From contig NZ_AP024881.1 of the NCBI RefSeq assembly GCF_024347675.1, forward strand, positions 992,001 through 1,056,000: 64,000 bases of DNA, in the 5' to 3' direction. This DNA is from Vibrio ishigakensis. GTDB lineage: Bacteria; Pseudomonadota; Gammaproteobacteria; Enterobacterales; Vibrionaceae. A program made the position numbers and the translations under genes. The notes below the pieces were generated by a model. It was not told the origin of the DNA, ran no database searches, and worked only from the letters and a program-made list of their open reading frames with translations. Of this stretch, positions 1 to 8,959 are shown piece after piece; positions within the stretch are counted from its first letter, which is position 1; each line of letters opens with the position of its first letter.

Positions 1-727
1 AAGTCGTCCTGAATATTTGGCTATCGATAAAGATATCGTTGGTGAAGGTGCTGATTAAGAACGAGACCTGATCTTGATTGGCGTTCAGGTTTACAAAGCG
101 CTCCATAAAGAGCTGTTGGTTTTGGACGAGTGTTTCTATCTCGGTGGCGATTTCAGTGTCGTATATTTGGCTATCCTCGGTAAGGAATACCAGATACTGG
201 CTTAGCTTGTTTTCCTCGCGAGACCAGAACATTAGCCATTCAACCTGCGTCAGTGCCGACATGTGATTTTGAATGTCTGCCGGGGCGCGCTCAAACGACT
301 CATTTTCGATAGCAAGCAAGAGTTGCTTATAGGTATCGGCGCGCCACTCCAATATATCGATACGCTCATAAAGGTCGGTATTGGTAACCAGAGAAACGTT
401 CGCTTCTTCAAAGCTCATCAATAGGTCGGTGACGGCTACGCTGTCCCCCTCAAAGATCTGTGGGGTCTCGTTCACCAATTCTTCGGTGAGTGCTTCTATA
501 GACTTAAGTTTATCTGTCTCATCCGCACGCTCCGGCAAGGTATAGAGATAGGATATCTGGTTTATATAATGAGAGAATCTCTGAGCACGTTCGAGATCCT
601 TCGCTTGCATAGAGAGGCGATATAGCTGCTCACCCTCTAGAAATATAAGCAAGACAATAGGGCAGAACACCAAGCTAAATAGCTTGTACTTCACCGATAG
701 GTTATTCCAAGAAAACAGACTACTCAC
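1..727 (-). CDS. N-terminal part of a membrane-anchored sensor protein (truncated by window edge)
   Basis: An open frame runs from a GTG at 727 to the window edge without a stop (242 codons). It is preceded by a GGAAG ribosome binding site about 7 bases upstream. The N-terminus reads VSSLFSWNNLSVKYKLFSLV and continues into a hydrophobic segment at residues 15-31, followed by a charged, mainly helical stretch rich in Glu, Asp and Leu with no second membrane segment yet. The layout (short cytoplasmic start ending in SVKYKL, one membrane helix, long helical periplasmic domain) is typical of histidine kinases, chemoreceptors and diguanylate cyclases. The output domain lies outside the window, so the class cannot be decided. 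It is transcribed away from the peptide-binding protein gene at 977; the 249 bases between them must hold both promoters. Confidence 0.6.
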   Translation of the reverse strand, partial: MSSLFSWNNLSVKYKLFSLVFCPIVLLIFLEGEQLYRLSMQAKDLERAQRFSHYINQISYLYTLPERADETDKLKSIEALTEELVNETPQIFEGDSVAVTDLLMSFEEANVSLVTNTDLYERIDILEWRADTYKQLLLAIENESFERAPADIQNHMSALTQVEWLMFWSREENKLSQYLVFLTEDSQIYDTEIATEIETLVQNQQLFMERFVNLNANQDQVSFLISTFTNDIFIDSQIFRTT

Positions 728-976
728 ATTGAACTTCCATATCCAATTGACTGTCGGGCAGTATAGGAGGTGGGAAGGGTTTTCAAAGAAAATTTTATTG
801 GCCCTTGTTTTTATTCACTCAAACTGGGTTTTATCCAAGTTTTGAGATGTTCATAGGATTTTCAATCTTTGTTACCCAAGTGATCTCATGTAGCCTTGAA
901 AATACTCATATTTTATAAATGAGATGAATGAATTAAATTCGTTTGTTCAATTGGCTAGACAATAAGGTTAACAAGG

Positions 977-2599
977 ATGTTAAAAAGCAAATACTTCAAA
1001 AGAACCCTTCTTTCTACTCTGATCTTTGCAGGGCTTCCTGCGCATAGTGCTGTACTACCAGCAGATGTAAAGCTTGCGGACGAGCAGCATATTGTTCGTG
1101 GTAACGATGCTGAGGTAGCAACTCTAGACCCTGCAAATGCGGAAGGTCTACCGGAGATGCATGTGATTCGAGACCTTTTTGAAGGTTTGGTGATTCAAGA
1201 TAAAGATGGCAACGTGATCCCTGGCGTCGCTACTTCATGGGAAACAGAGGATAACCAGAAGTTTGTATTCCATCTGCGTAAAGATGCAAAGTGGTCCAAT
1301 GGTGAGTCAGTTACGGCGCATGATTTTGTCTACAGCCTGAAACGTGCAGTTGATCCTAACTTTGCTTCGGCCAATGGTTGGTATCTAAAGCTCACTAAAA
1401 TTCAAAATATCGATGCCATTATTAAGGGCGAAAAGCCGGTTGATTCATTGGGTGTTAAAGCTCTGGATGATTACACCCTTGAATATCAGTTGGAATCCAA
1501 AGTGCCTTATTTTGTGGCTATGACAGGCCACACTTCTATGATGCCTGTGCCTCAAGCGACTATCGAAAAGCACGGTAAGAAATGGGTATTGCCAGAGAAC
1601 CTAGTTTCCAATGGCGCATTTACTCTGGATAGATGGGTTATCAACGAGCGTATCGAGCTTAAAAAGAACCCTCAATATTGGGATGCAAAGGATACGGTTC
1701 TGGACTCGGTGACTTACATCCCGTTTGAAAACCAAACCGCGGCTATGAACCGTTATGCATCTGGTGAGGTAGACATTACGTCCGACGTTCCAAGCCAGAT
1801 GGCGCCAAAGCTTAAGAAAGATAATCCAGATGCGTTCAAGGTAGTGCCTCTGCTATGTACCTACTACTACGCTTTCAATACCACTAAAGCGCCGTTCAAT
1901 GATGAGCGAGTGCGTAAGGCCGCCTCTTACACCATGATGCGTGACATCATCACTAATGGCATCACTCAAGTCGGGAATATTCCAGCTTATACCTTTACTC
2001 ATAAATATATTGCTGGCTTTAAGGCGACTCAGCCCGAGTATGCGAGTTGGACACAGCAGCAGCGTGACGAAAAGGCGCGTGAGCTATTGGCTGATGCAGG
2101 ATACGGCCCAGATAATCCGCTGGATATTAAGCTTCTGTACAACACTAGTGAAAACAACAAGGCTATTGCGGTGGGTATTGCCTCTATGTTCAGCAAGAAC
2201 CTAGGCGCTAAGGTAGAGCTAGAAAACCAAGAGTGGAAGTCATACCTGAGTTCAAGAAGAGCGGGCAACTTTGATGTAATCCGTACCTCTTGGTGTGGTG
2301 ACTATAATGAAGCCTCAACCTTCCTAACGCTGCTGACTTCCGATAGCGATGGCAACTACGCCTTCTATAAGAGCGATGCGTACGACAAGGCTATCAATAA
2401 CGCCTTGAGTGCTACCTCAGAAGAAGAGCGCTTCAAGTTCTACGATGAGTCGGAATCTATTCTGAGTCAGGATATGCCAATCGCGCCTATCTATTACTAT
2501 ATGCAGGCACGTCTGGTTCGTTCGAACGTGGGTGGCTTCCCAACTAATAACGTTGAGGGGCGTATCTACTCCAAAGATTTGTACCGAATCGCGGAATAG
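977..2599 (+). CDS. Periplasmic oligopeptide/murein peptide-binding protein (OppA/MppA family)
   Basis: This 540-residue protein is a family 5 extracellular solute-binding protein. Residues 1-24 form a signal peptide with probable cleavage after AHS. The mature start (VRGNDAEVATLDPANAEG) is the classical opening of OppA and MppA, followed by the conserved DLFEGLV and NGESVTAHDFVYSLKR segments. It should bind peptides in the periplasm and deliver them to an Opp-type ABC transporter; the permease and ATPase genes are not adjacent. The next gene, 36 bases downstream on the same strand, is a murein peptide amidase, which favours an MppA role: binding the cell-wall tripeptide L-Ala-gamma-D-Glu-mDAP. 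General oligopeptide binding remains possible because the two proteins are close relatives. The start is supported by AAGG just upstream. Confidence 0.88.
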   Translation: MLKSKYFKRTLLSTLIFAGLPAHSAVLPADVKLADEQHIVRGNDAEVATLDPANAEGLPEMHVIRDLFEGLVIQDKDGNVIPGVATSWETEDNQKFVFHLRKDAKWSNGESVTAHDFVYSLKRAVDPNFASANGWYLKLTKIQNIDAIIKGEKPVDSLGVKALDDYTLEYQLESKVPYFVAMTGHTSMMPVPQATIEKHGKKWVLPENLVSNGAFTLDRWVINERIELKKNPQYWDAKDTVLDSVTYIPFENQTAAMNRYASGEVDITSDVPSQMAPKLKKDNPDAFKVVPLLCTYYYAFNTTKAPFNDERVRKAASYTMMRDIITNGITQVGNIPAYTFTHKYIAGFKATQPEYASWTQQQRDEKARELLADAGYGPDNPLDIKLLYNTSENNKAIAVGIASMFSKNLGAKVELENQEWKSYLSSRRAGNFDVIRTSWCGDYNEASTFLTLLTSDSDGNYAFYKSDAYDKAINNALSATSEEERFKFYDESESILSQDMPIAPIYYYMQARLVRSNVGGFPTNNVEGRIYSKDLYRIAE

Positions 2600-2635
2600 A
2601 CTTGCCTAGACTGGATATAAACAAATAGCCCAATA

Positions 2636-3343
2636 ATGGATATGCAAAAACTCAGACAACGCTCAGAGCGCGCCTCTTTCATGATTAAGAGTGTCAAATA
2701 TGGGCAATCGGTTTTAGGAGCGCCCTTGCTCTACTTTCCGTCTCAATCTGGAGAGGAGAGTAGGGGACTGATTATTGCTGGTACACATGGTGATGAGAAC
2801 GCCTCCATGGTGGCTCTTTCTTGTGCTTTACGCTCCATTCATGCTCAAGATCTAAACCACGATGTGGTGATCTCGGTAAACCCGGATGGCAATCAACTGG
2901 GGACACGAGCTAATGCTAATCAGGTGGATCTGAATCGCGCCTTTCCAACCCAGAGTTGGCGCGCAGGTGGCGATGTCTATCGATGGAGCACCAACTGTGA
3001 TGTCAGGGATGTGAAAGTGAGTACAGGCTCTAGCGAAAGCCGAGAGCCTGAAATCACTCACCTTATCAAGCTGATAGAAGAGCGAGCGCCAAAATTTATC
3101 GTTAGCTTTCATGAGCCTCTAGCCTGCATCGATGATCCTGACACTAGTGAGTTGGGGCATTGGTTGGCTGAGAAGTTTGAGTTGCCTATGGTAAAGGATG
3201 TAGGTTATGTCACTCAGGGTTCTTTCGGCACTTGGTGTAAGGAGAAAAACATCCCATGTGTGACGGTGGAACTGCCACCTATTTCCAATGATGCCGCAAT
3301 TGAGGCCTATCTAACTCCGATGATTGAGCTTCTGCAAAAGTAG
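2636..3343 (+). CDS. mpaA: Murein tripeptide amidase MpaA
   Basis: This 235-residue protein belongs to the M14 zinc carboxypeptidase family and closely follows E. coli MpaA as I recall it: YGQSVLGAPLLYFP near the start, AGTHGDEN (zinc ligands H51 and E54), NPDGNQLGTRANANQVDLNR (substrate-binding Arg and Asn region), SFHEPLACIDDP (H159, third zinc ligand) and VELPP (E212, catalytic Glu). MpaA is cytoplasmic and cuts the gamma-D-Glu to meso-DAP bond of imported murein tripeptide, releasing L-Ala-D-Glu and DAP for recycling. There is no signal peptide, as expected. It lies 36 bases after the peptide-binding protein gene, so the two probably form one transcript covering uptake and cleavage. A strong terminator follows 27 bases after its stop. 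Confidence 0.93.
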   Translation: MDMQKLRQRSERASFMIKSVKYGQSVLGAPLLYFPSQSGEESRGLIIAGTHGDENASMVALSCALRSIHAQDLNHDVVISVNPDGNQLGTRANANQVDLNRAFPTQSWRAGGDVYRWSTNCDVRDVKVSTGSSESREPEITHLIKLIEERAPKFIVSFHEPLACIDDPDTSELGHWLAEKFELPMVKDVGYVTQGSFGTWCKEKNIPCVTVELPPISNDAAIEAYLTPMIELLQK

Positions 3344-3370
3344 TTGTGGCTGAGGATAATACTTGATGAA

Positions 3371-3397
3371 CCCCAGTTCCAAAGAGCTGGGGTTTTG
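3371..3397 (+). terminator. Rho-independent terminator after mpaA
   Basis: CCCCAGTTC pairs with GAGCTGGGG (one G-U pair) around a CAAA loop, then TTTTGTT. It ends the binding protein/mpaA transcript. It also overlaps the farthest possible start (ATG at 3366) of the next reading frame, which argues for the internal start at 3432. Confidence 0.85.
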
Positions 3398-3431
3398 TTG
3401 TAAAAACGGAAACCAAAGCAGGGTGAGTGGG

Positions 3432-4259
3432 ATGAACATAAAAGGATTTGAGCCTTATGAGCGTGAAATAGCGGAAGGGAACATTGCTATCTATCTTGCG
3501 AGTGCTAAGACGCCCGATAAGCCAATCCTATCCATCAATGCCGAAGCCCTCTTTTATCCCGCCAGCGTGTGTAAGCTGTTCTATATGGCTTGCTTTTATG
3601 ACAAGGTTCAGCGTCAGGAGTTAATTGCAGACGAGGAAGACTGGAGAGCTGTAAAGAACATGGTGGCGTTCTCCTCCAATGATGCGACTGGGTATATGGT
3701 TAATCGACTTTGTGATACCTCTTCGGGCGCGAATCTTTCTGAAGCGATGCTCAGCTCTTGGGTAGAAAAGAGAAAATCTACTCAGCGTTGGCTCGAGCAA
3801 ACCCATCAGAGTATCCCGAGTAAGCAGTACGCTCTTTACCACTCTACTGTTGATGAAAGCCCTTATGGCCGAGATAAACAGGCAAGGAAAGTATTAGGGG
3901 GTAACCTAGTTTCTGCCTACGCTTGCTCACAGATGATGGCCAAGATTTTTGACCAAAACTGTTATCAAGCCGAGATGCGTGAGCAGATGAAACAGTTACT
4001 CTCGAAGCACACTAACGAAAACAGACAAGCGGCAGATGGGCTCGATCAGGTGAATGACTTTATCTGTGGCAGTTTGCCCCTTGGTACCAAGTGCTGGAGC
4101 AAGGCGGGGTGGACCTCATCGGTAAAACATGAAACGGCTTTTATTTCATTGGATGAGGGAGACTTTATTATTTCTGTTTTTACTCAAGGAGAGGAGCTCG
4201 CTCAAAAACCACAAATTATGCCTGATTTAACTCGAAGAGCACTGAGGTATCTAGATTGA
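3432..4259 (+). CDS. Serine hydrolase with beta-lactamase/PBP fold, no signal peptide
   Basis: From the ATG at 3432 the protein has 275 residues. It carries the three serine beta-lactamase/transpeptidase motifs: SVCK (S45 nucleophile, K48), SSN (residues 81-83, equivalent of SDN) and KAG in WSKAGWTSS near residue 240 (equivalent of KTG). This points to class A beta-lactamase-like or D,D-peptidase-like acylation chemistry. Unlike secreted relatives it has no signal peptide, so a cytoplasmic location is likely. The frame is open back to ATG 3366, but that start sits inside the preceding terminator hairpin; 3432 has a GGGTGAGTGG purine run before it. Its place after mpaA suggests a role on murein peptides, which is inference. 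Resistance to beta-lactams cannot be claimed. Confidence 0.7.
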   Translation: MNIKGFEPYEREIAEGNIAIYLASAKTPDKPILSINAEALFYPASVCKLFYMACFYDKVQRQELIADEEDWRAVKNMVAFSSNDATGYMVNRLCDTSSGANLSEAMLSSWVEKRKSTQRWLEQTHQSIPSKQYALYHSTVDESPYGRDKQARKVLGGNLVSAYACSQMMAKIFDQNCYQAEMREQMKQLLSKHTNENRQAADGLDQVNDFICGSLPLGTKCWSKAGWTSSVKHETAFISLDEGDFIISVFTQGEELAQKPQIMPDLTRRALRYLD

Positions 4260-4277
4260 ATTTCAGCGTAGAAAACA

Positions 4278-4306
4278 AAAAAACCGCCTTCAAAGGCGGT
4301 TTTTCT
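4278..4306. terminator. Bidirectional terminator between serine hydrolase and glycerate kinase genes
   Basis: AAAACCGCCTT and AAGGCGGTTTT form a perfect stem with A- and T-runs on both sides, so it can stop both convergent transcripts. Confidence 0.88.
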
Positions 4307-4319
4307 TATTTAAAAGTAA

Positions 4320-5459
4320 TTACTTATTAAAGTTCATCGCCATAGCAGCTGCGATATTACGTGAGGTCATCTCAACGTTAAATGCGGCTTCTTTAAGTGC
4401 GGTTGGAAGGTCAGTTGCGCCAAGTACCACGCTGTAAGCGGCGTCGATGCCGTGCTCATGAACCACAGCGCAGTCTTTAGCTGTGCTACCGGCAATGGCA
4501 ATAACAGGGATGTCGTATTGCTTTGCGGTGCGAGCCACGCCAATCGGCGTTTTGCCGTGGATGGTTTGGCTGTCGATTCGGCCTTCACCGGTAATGACTA
4601 GGTCAGCGTCTTTGACTACATCGCTTAGGTTTACTGCGTCCATCACGATTTGGATACCAGGGCGAAGCGAGGCATCAAACAGGCCAAGTAGAGCCGCGCC
4701 GAGACCGCCGGCAGCACCTGCGCCAGCCGTGTTCACCACATCGCGACCATTGGTAGCTTTGATGACCTCAGCATAATGCGCAAGGTTCGCATCTAGGGTT
4801 TGAACCATCTCAGGGGTTGCGCCTTTTTGTGGGCCAAATACATGCGATGCGCCTTTCTCACCGCACAGTGGGTTGTCCACATCACAAGCCACTTCTAGCT
4901 TGATATCAGCTAGGCGAGGGTCAAGGTTAGACAGGTCGATGCTAGCTAACTTGCTTAGCTCACCGCCACCAAAGCCCAGTTCATTGCCATCTTTGTCTAG
5001 AAGCTTAGCGCCTAGAGCCTGAGCCATACCGATGCCGCCATCGTTTGTGGCACTGCCACCGATACCTACGATGATGTGTTTTACGCCGCGATCAAGCGCC
5101 GCTTTCACTAGCTCACCGGTACCAAAGGTAGTGGTGATGAGTGGGTTACGCTTTTCAGGCTCAACTAGGTGAAGACCTGATGCCGCAGCCATCTCGATGA
5201 TAGCGGTAGAGCCATCACCCATTAGGCCAAAGAAGCCTTCAACGCTCTGACCTAGCGGGCCAGTAACTTGATGGGTAACTATAGAGCCCTCAGTTGCATC
5301 TACTAGAGATTGAACCGTGCCTTCACCGCCGTCTGCCATTGGCAGTTTGATGTACTCGGCATCGGTAAAGATTTTCTTAAAACCTGCTTCGATAGCTTCG
5401 GCCACTTCCATCGCCGTTAGGCTTTCTTTATATGAATCTGGAGCAATAATAATTTTCAT
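4320..5459 (-). CDS. Glycerate kinase (GlxK/GarK family)
   Basis: This 379-residue protein matches glycerate 2-kinase of the GarK/GlxK type: it starts MKIIIAPDSYKESLTAMEVA, has PMADGGEGTVQSL near residue 42, the GIGGSATNDGGIGMAQALGA loop around residue 133, and TGEGRIDSQTIHGKTP near residue 290. The enzyme phosphorylates D-glycerate with ATP to a phosphoglycerate that feeds glycolysis. It lies 9 bases behind the permease gene and the start has an AAGGT site upstream, so permease and kinase are translated from one message. With a CdaR-type regulator upstream, this is a small glycerate (or sugar-acid derived glycerate) catabolic operon. Family assignment is secure; which hydroxyl is phosphorylated is not visible. 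Confidence 0.93.
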   Translation of the reverse strand: MKIIIAPDSYKESLTAMEVAEAIEAGFKKIFTDAEYIKLPMADGGEGTVQSLVDATEGSIVTHQVTGPLGQSVEGFFGLMGDGSTAIIEMAAASGLHLVEPEKRNPLITTTFGTGELVKAALDRGVKHIIVGIGGSATNDGGIGMAQALGAKLLDKDGNELGFGGGELSKLASIDLSNLDPRLADIKLEVACDVDNPLCGEKGASHVFGPQKGATPEMVQTLDANLAHYAEVIKATNGRDVVNTAGAGAAGGLGAALLGLFDASLRPGIQIVMDAVNLSDVVKDADLVITGEGRIDSQTIHGKTPIGVARTAKQYDIPVIAIAGSTAKDCAVVHEHGIDAAYSVVLGATDLPTALKEAAFNVEMTSRNIAAAMAMNFNK

Positions 5460-5468
5460 CTTGATACC

Positions 5469-6734
5469 TTAAACAAACAGACCGAACACACCGAACATCA
5501 TCATAGAAATGAAGGCGATAACGAGACCAACCGCTGACTCATAAGGGATGAGTTTTAGGCGCTCACGAATGTTCATGTGAACCGCACCGCCGGTTGCGTG
5601 GAAGAAGCTGCCGTGAGGCATGTGGTCAAGCACTGTCGCACCTGAGTGAATCATGGCTGCACCCGCCAGAGCCGGAACACCAAGCTCTAGGATGGTTGAA
5701 GCAAATACGTTAGAAGCAACCGCAGTACCTGCTGTGGTTGAAGCGGTCGCCAGCGCCATCATGGCACCAGAAACTGGCGCAAGTACGAAAGATGGCAGGC
5801 CAGAAGCGGCTAGAACATCAATCAGGCCGTCTTTAAGACCAGAGTTTGCGATGATGCCCGCTAGAGTACCTGTACCAAGAAGCATTACTGCAACTGGCGC
5901 CATGCGAGATAGGCCTGATACTGCAAAGCGGTTGGTGTCGGTGAAGCGCCCCATGACTAGAGCACCCATTAGGCCACCCAATGGCAGTGCAATTAGAGGG
6001 TCAACGTTGATGCCAGCGATAGGGCGAAGCGCAAGAAGCGCGATAGCCACTAGAGGAGCAACGATAGCGGCACCAAACTTAGGCAGAGTAGAGTGATCAA
6101 CCGATACTACTTCGTTCTCTGAAACCTTAGAGCCTTTGTTGATAAGCTTCTTCGCTAGGAAGTAAGCAAAGATCATTCCGCACAGACCCGGGATAACGCC
6201 GGCAGCCATAACAGAGGTTAGTGGAACATTGAATGCGTCAGCCGCAGCGATAGCGTTAGGGTTTGGAGACATTACGTTACCCGCTTTACCGCCACCAACC
6301 ATGGCAAGCAAGATAGCGGTTTTAGAGATATCTGCGCGGCGAGCGATAGCCAGTGCGATGGGCGAAACGGTAATTACCGCCACGTCTACGAACACGCCTA
6401 CAGCGGTTAGGATCATAGTCGCAATAGCCAGTGCCAATAGGGCACGGGTTTCACCGACCTTCTTCACTATGGTTTCAGCAATAGAGGTGGCTGCACCAGA
6501 TTCGATAAGTACGCCAGCCAGCACACCTGCTGCTAGGATACGAAGCACAGCAGTAACGATGCCTTGTGCGCCGCCAATCATCAGGTCAACGGTATCGGTA
6601 AGTGAAACACCACCTACTACACCACCGACGAGAGCGCCGATGATCATGCCGTAAGCTGGTGGAACTTTTTTGAGGATAAGAGCGATTGCAACGACCAGTG
6701 CCGCCAGTGCTCCTAAGGTTGAAACTTCAATCAT
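5469..6734 (-). CDS. GntP-family permease, probable glycerate/sugar-acid transporter
   Basis: From the ATG at 6734 the protein is 421 residues and almost entirely hydrophobic, with about 12 membrane segments. GGKAGNVMSPNPNAIAAADAF and the C-terminal GATVLDHMPHGSFFHATGGAVHM are GntP-family features. Members are proton symporters for gluconate and related hydroxy acids. Coupling to glycerate kinase and a CdaR-type regulator suggests glycerate as substrate (inference). An upstream in-frame TTG at 6782 would add 16 residues, but the ATG start MIEVSTLG looks like the normal N-terminus of the family. The operator-like palindrome at 6855-6882 lies 120 bases upstream. Confidence 0.88.
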   Translation of the reverse strand: MIEVSTLGALAALVVAIALILKKVPPAYGMIIGALVGGVVGGVSLTDTVDLMIGGAQGIVTAVLRILAAGVLAGVLIESGAATSIAETIVKKVGETRALLALAIATMILTAVGVFVDVAVITVSPIALAIARRADISKTAILLAMVGGGKAGNVMSPNPNAIAAADAFNVPLTSVMAAGVIPGLCGMIFAYFLAKKLINKGSKVSENEVVSVDHSTLPKFGAAIVAPLVAIALLALRPIAGINVDPLIALPLGGLMGALVMGRFTDTNRFAVSGLSRMAPVAVMLLGTGTLAGIIANSGLKDGLIDVLAASGLPSFVLAPVSGAMMALATASTTAGTAVASNVFASTILELGVPALAGAAMIHSGATVLDHMPHGSFFHATGGAVHMNIRERLKLIPYESAVGLVIAFISMMMFGVFGLFV

Positions 6735-6854
6735 GGTTAAGTTTTCCGCGAGATTTAAAAATTTGGCTGGGGTTAGCCCCAATGAGCGGAAGATTAGCCA
6801 TTCAAGGGTCAGTTTTCTTTATGCGAACTGACGAATTTATTGATGTTGAATATG

Positions 6855-6882
6855 GTTAATTTGTGCGATTGCACAAATTAAC
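6855..6882. promoter_or_regulatory. Perfect 12+12 bp palindrome, candidate operator of the glycerate permease/kinase operon
   Basis: GTTAATTTGTGC and GCACAAATTAAC are perfect inverted copies separated by GATT. The element begins 8 bases after the cdaR-like stop codon and precedes the permease gene. There is no T-run after it in the reading direction of the operon, so it looks like a protein-binding site rather than a terminator. The adjacent CdaR-type activator is the natural candidate ligand (inference). Confidence 0.65.
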
Positions 6883-6889
6883 GCTCTCG

Positions 6890-8032
6890 TTACAAACATT
6901 TTAACGCAAGATAAAGCTGTACTTTTTCATCTAAGTTATTGATATTCAATGCCGTTACCTGCTCTATCTTATCTAGGCGATATCGCAAAGTGTTACGATG
7001 AATATGGAGTGATTCACAAGTTTGAGCCAGATCGCAATTTTGCTCGAAAAAGGTGCGTAGCGTCTTTAAAAGCACGTTTTTACTGTCAGCCACAATCAAT
7101 TTATCGATAGGTTCTTTGAGTTGTGTGGCGCGCCATGGGTCATGTTTGATGCTACTGACCAGCACAGAGAGCTTTCTATCTTGATAAAACAGAATAGGAC
7201 CATCGCTTGGGTGGCTACTCTCTATAGTCGCCTTGGCAGTCTCATAGGACTTAGCCAGACCAACCAGCCCAGGGTAGTAATCACCGATCGCCATCTGAAT
7301 AGAGAAATCACACTCGTTGTCGATACGTTTCAAAAGCTTAGCAACTCGCTTCTGCTCCTCTTTACGGCTCCAGTTGTGATTGACAATAGTCACAGGCTTA
7401 AGCACCACGATCTCATTCATCGACACCGAGGCAATGCCAACTATATTGTCGCGCTCTGGATATTCGAGAAGATGAACCAGCTTTTGCAGATGCTCCAAAG
7501 TTACTGGCTCGCCGGGCTCTGGTATTACCTTGATAACGGTTGCCACGCGAGGCTGTGCAAGGTCGAGATCTAGCCTTTGCGCGATGGAAAGTAGCTGGCC
7601 TTCATTTAGGCTAGAGCCCTCGATGAGTTGCAGAAGCAGTTCTTCACGGTGACGCTTATTCCACTGAACCTGAGACATGAGTGCTGCTTGTTCAACGATA
7701 AGCTCAGCGGTCATTTTTACTAGCTCACCATAACTACGCACATCATCAGGTGTGCCGGAAACGCCCACTACACCGATAACCTTCCCATCATAAATAATGG
7801 GCAGGTTAATGCCTTTCTTTACTCCAGATAGGGTAGAAGCCACAGAATCGTTGATCTCTAAGGTGCGGTTATCACGAATCGCCAGCAATGCCCCTTCATG
7901 GGTCTGATGAAGACGAGATGGGTCGCTTGAGCCAATAATCACCCCGTTTTCATCCATTACGTTAATAGAGTATTTGATGATCTTCTTGGCGCGGTCGACG
8001 ATCTGTTTGGCGATAAGGGAGTTAAGTTGCAT
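6890..8032 (-). CDS. cdaR: CdaR/SdaR-type transcriptional regulator of sugar-acid metabolism
   Basis: This 380-residue protein has the sugar-diacid recognition domain at the N-terminus (MQLNSLIAKQIVDRAKKII, then DENGVIIGSSDPSRLHQTHEGA and NLPIIYDGKVIGVVGVSG) and a C-terminal PucR-type helix-turn-helix (NCDLAQTCESLHIHRNTLRYRLDKIEQ, residues about 333-360). E. coli CdaR activates genes for galactarate, glucarate and glycerate use. Here it sits directly upstream of and in the same direction as a GntP permease and glycerate kinase, so it most likely senses glycerate or a sugar acid and controls that operon, perhaps through the palindrome just after its stop codon. Specific effector is inferred. 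Confidence 0.88.
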   Translation of the reverse strand: MQLNSLIAKQIVDRAKKIIKYSINVMDENGVIIGSSDPSRLHQTHEGALLAIRDNRTLEINDSVASTLSGVKKGINLPIIYDGKVIGVVGVSGTPDDVRSYGELVKMTAELIVEQAALMSQVQWNKRHREELLLQLIEGSSLNEGQLLSIAQRLDLDLAQPRVATVIKVIPEPGEPVTLEHLQKLVHLLEYPERDNIVGIASVSMNEIVVLKPVTIVNHNWSRKEEQKRVAKLLKRIDNECDFSIQMAIGDYYPGLVGLAKSYETAKATIESSHPSDGPILFYQDRKLSVLVSSIKHDPWRATQLKEPIDKLIVADSKNVLLKTLRTFFEQNCDLAQTCESLHIHRNTLRYRLDKIEQVTALNINNLDEKVQLYLALKCL

Positions 8033-8089
8033 GGGCTGAACTAATAGTGACGGTTGGGTTGAGTATACCTGATTCGCTGAAAGGGCGAG

Positions 8090-8959
8090 CTAAACATATT
8101 GCTTCACGAACTCGATGAAGGTGCGGTCGGCAATAGATAAATAGCCGTTCTTACGCCAAGCGAGAGAAAGTCCAAGATTGACTGGTTCATCAAAGGGTAC
8201 GCCTACGACATCCTTCTCATGCTCGGTTACTAATTTAAGTAGCGCCGTTATGGCAAACTCATGCTTCACTATGCTGAGTATCATGGGCAAGAGATTGGTT
8301 TCAAAAGAGAACTTCATCTCTTTGTCGTGCTCAAGGGCTTTCTTCTCCACAAAATCACGATGGAAATAACCAGGCTTGAACATCGCCAGTTCATGTTCAA
8401 AGAACTCATCAAAGCTGATACTTTTTCGCTTGGCTAGAGCGTGCTCTGGCCCCAACACGGCCACCATCTCAACGTTCAGCAGGTGGTCGGTCTCCAGATC
8501 GTCCGGTACGTTTTCATTGTTGATAACCCCAATATCCAACTCGCCATCTAATAGCATCTTTCGAATAGAGCGAGTACCCGCATCAATCAAGGTGAGCTTT
8601 AGGTTAGGGTAGTGGGATTTAAACGCCATCAACACCTGAGGAAAGAAATACGAACCCATCATGCTAGGAGCGCCTAGTCTTACCTCGCCTTTTTCAAGAC
8701 CTCTTAGCTCATCGATAGCAAGTTTGGCATCATCGATTTGTTGAAGCACTCGCTTGGCGTGTTCAAACAACACCTTACCCTCATCGGTAAGGGTAACGCT
8801 TCGCTCTTCACGGCGAAACAGCTCCACCCCAAGCTGCTGCTCGAATTTCTTGATGGAGATACTCAGCGCCGGCTGAGCAATATGCAGCTCCTTGGCCGCC
8901 TTAGTAAAATGACCAAGCTCTGCAACGGTAACAAAGTGCTTTAGGTGTCGGGAGTCCAT
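8090..8959 (-). CDS. LysR-family transcriptional regulator (YnfL-like)
   Basis: This 289-residue protein starts MDSRHLKHFVTVAELGHFTK and carries the LysR winged helix (AAKELHIAQPALSISIKKFEQQLGVELFRR, residues 20-50), followed by a periplasmic-binding-protein-like effector domain. It is divergent from an MFS transporter gene with only 115 bases between start codons, the usual layout in which a LysR protein regulates both itself and its neighbour. The pair recalls ynfL-ynfM of E. coli. The effector is unknown. Confidence 0.9.
   Translation of the reverse strand: MDSRHLKHFVTVAELGHFTKAAKELHIAQPALSISIKKFEQQLGVELFRREERSVTLTDEGKVLFEHAKRVLQQIDDAKLAIDELRGLEKGEVRLGAPSMMGSYFFPQVLMAFKSHYPNLKLTLIDAGTRSIRKMLLDGELDIGVINNENVPDDLETDHLLNVEMVAVLGPEHALAKRKSISFDEFFEHELAMFKPGYFHRDFVEKKALEHDKEMKFSFETNLLPMILSIVKHEFAITALLKLVTEHEKDVVGVPFDEPVNLGLSLAWRKNGYLSIADRTFIEFVKQYV

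Noticed and set aside
3366..3431. Longer N-terminus of the serine hydrolase starting at 3366
   Set aside because: This segment lies on the mpaA terminator hairpin and its T-run, so a transcript starting there is unlikely; the added residues look non-homologous.
6229..6654. Plus-strand frame of 141 codons opposite the permease gene
   Set aside because: Composition is typical of an antisense shadow of a membrane protein gene and it has no family features.
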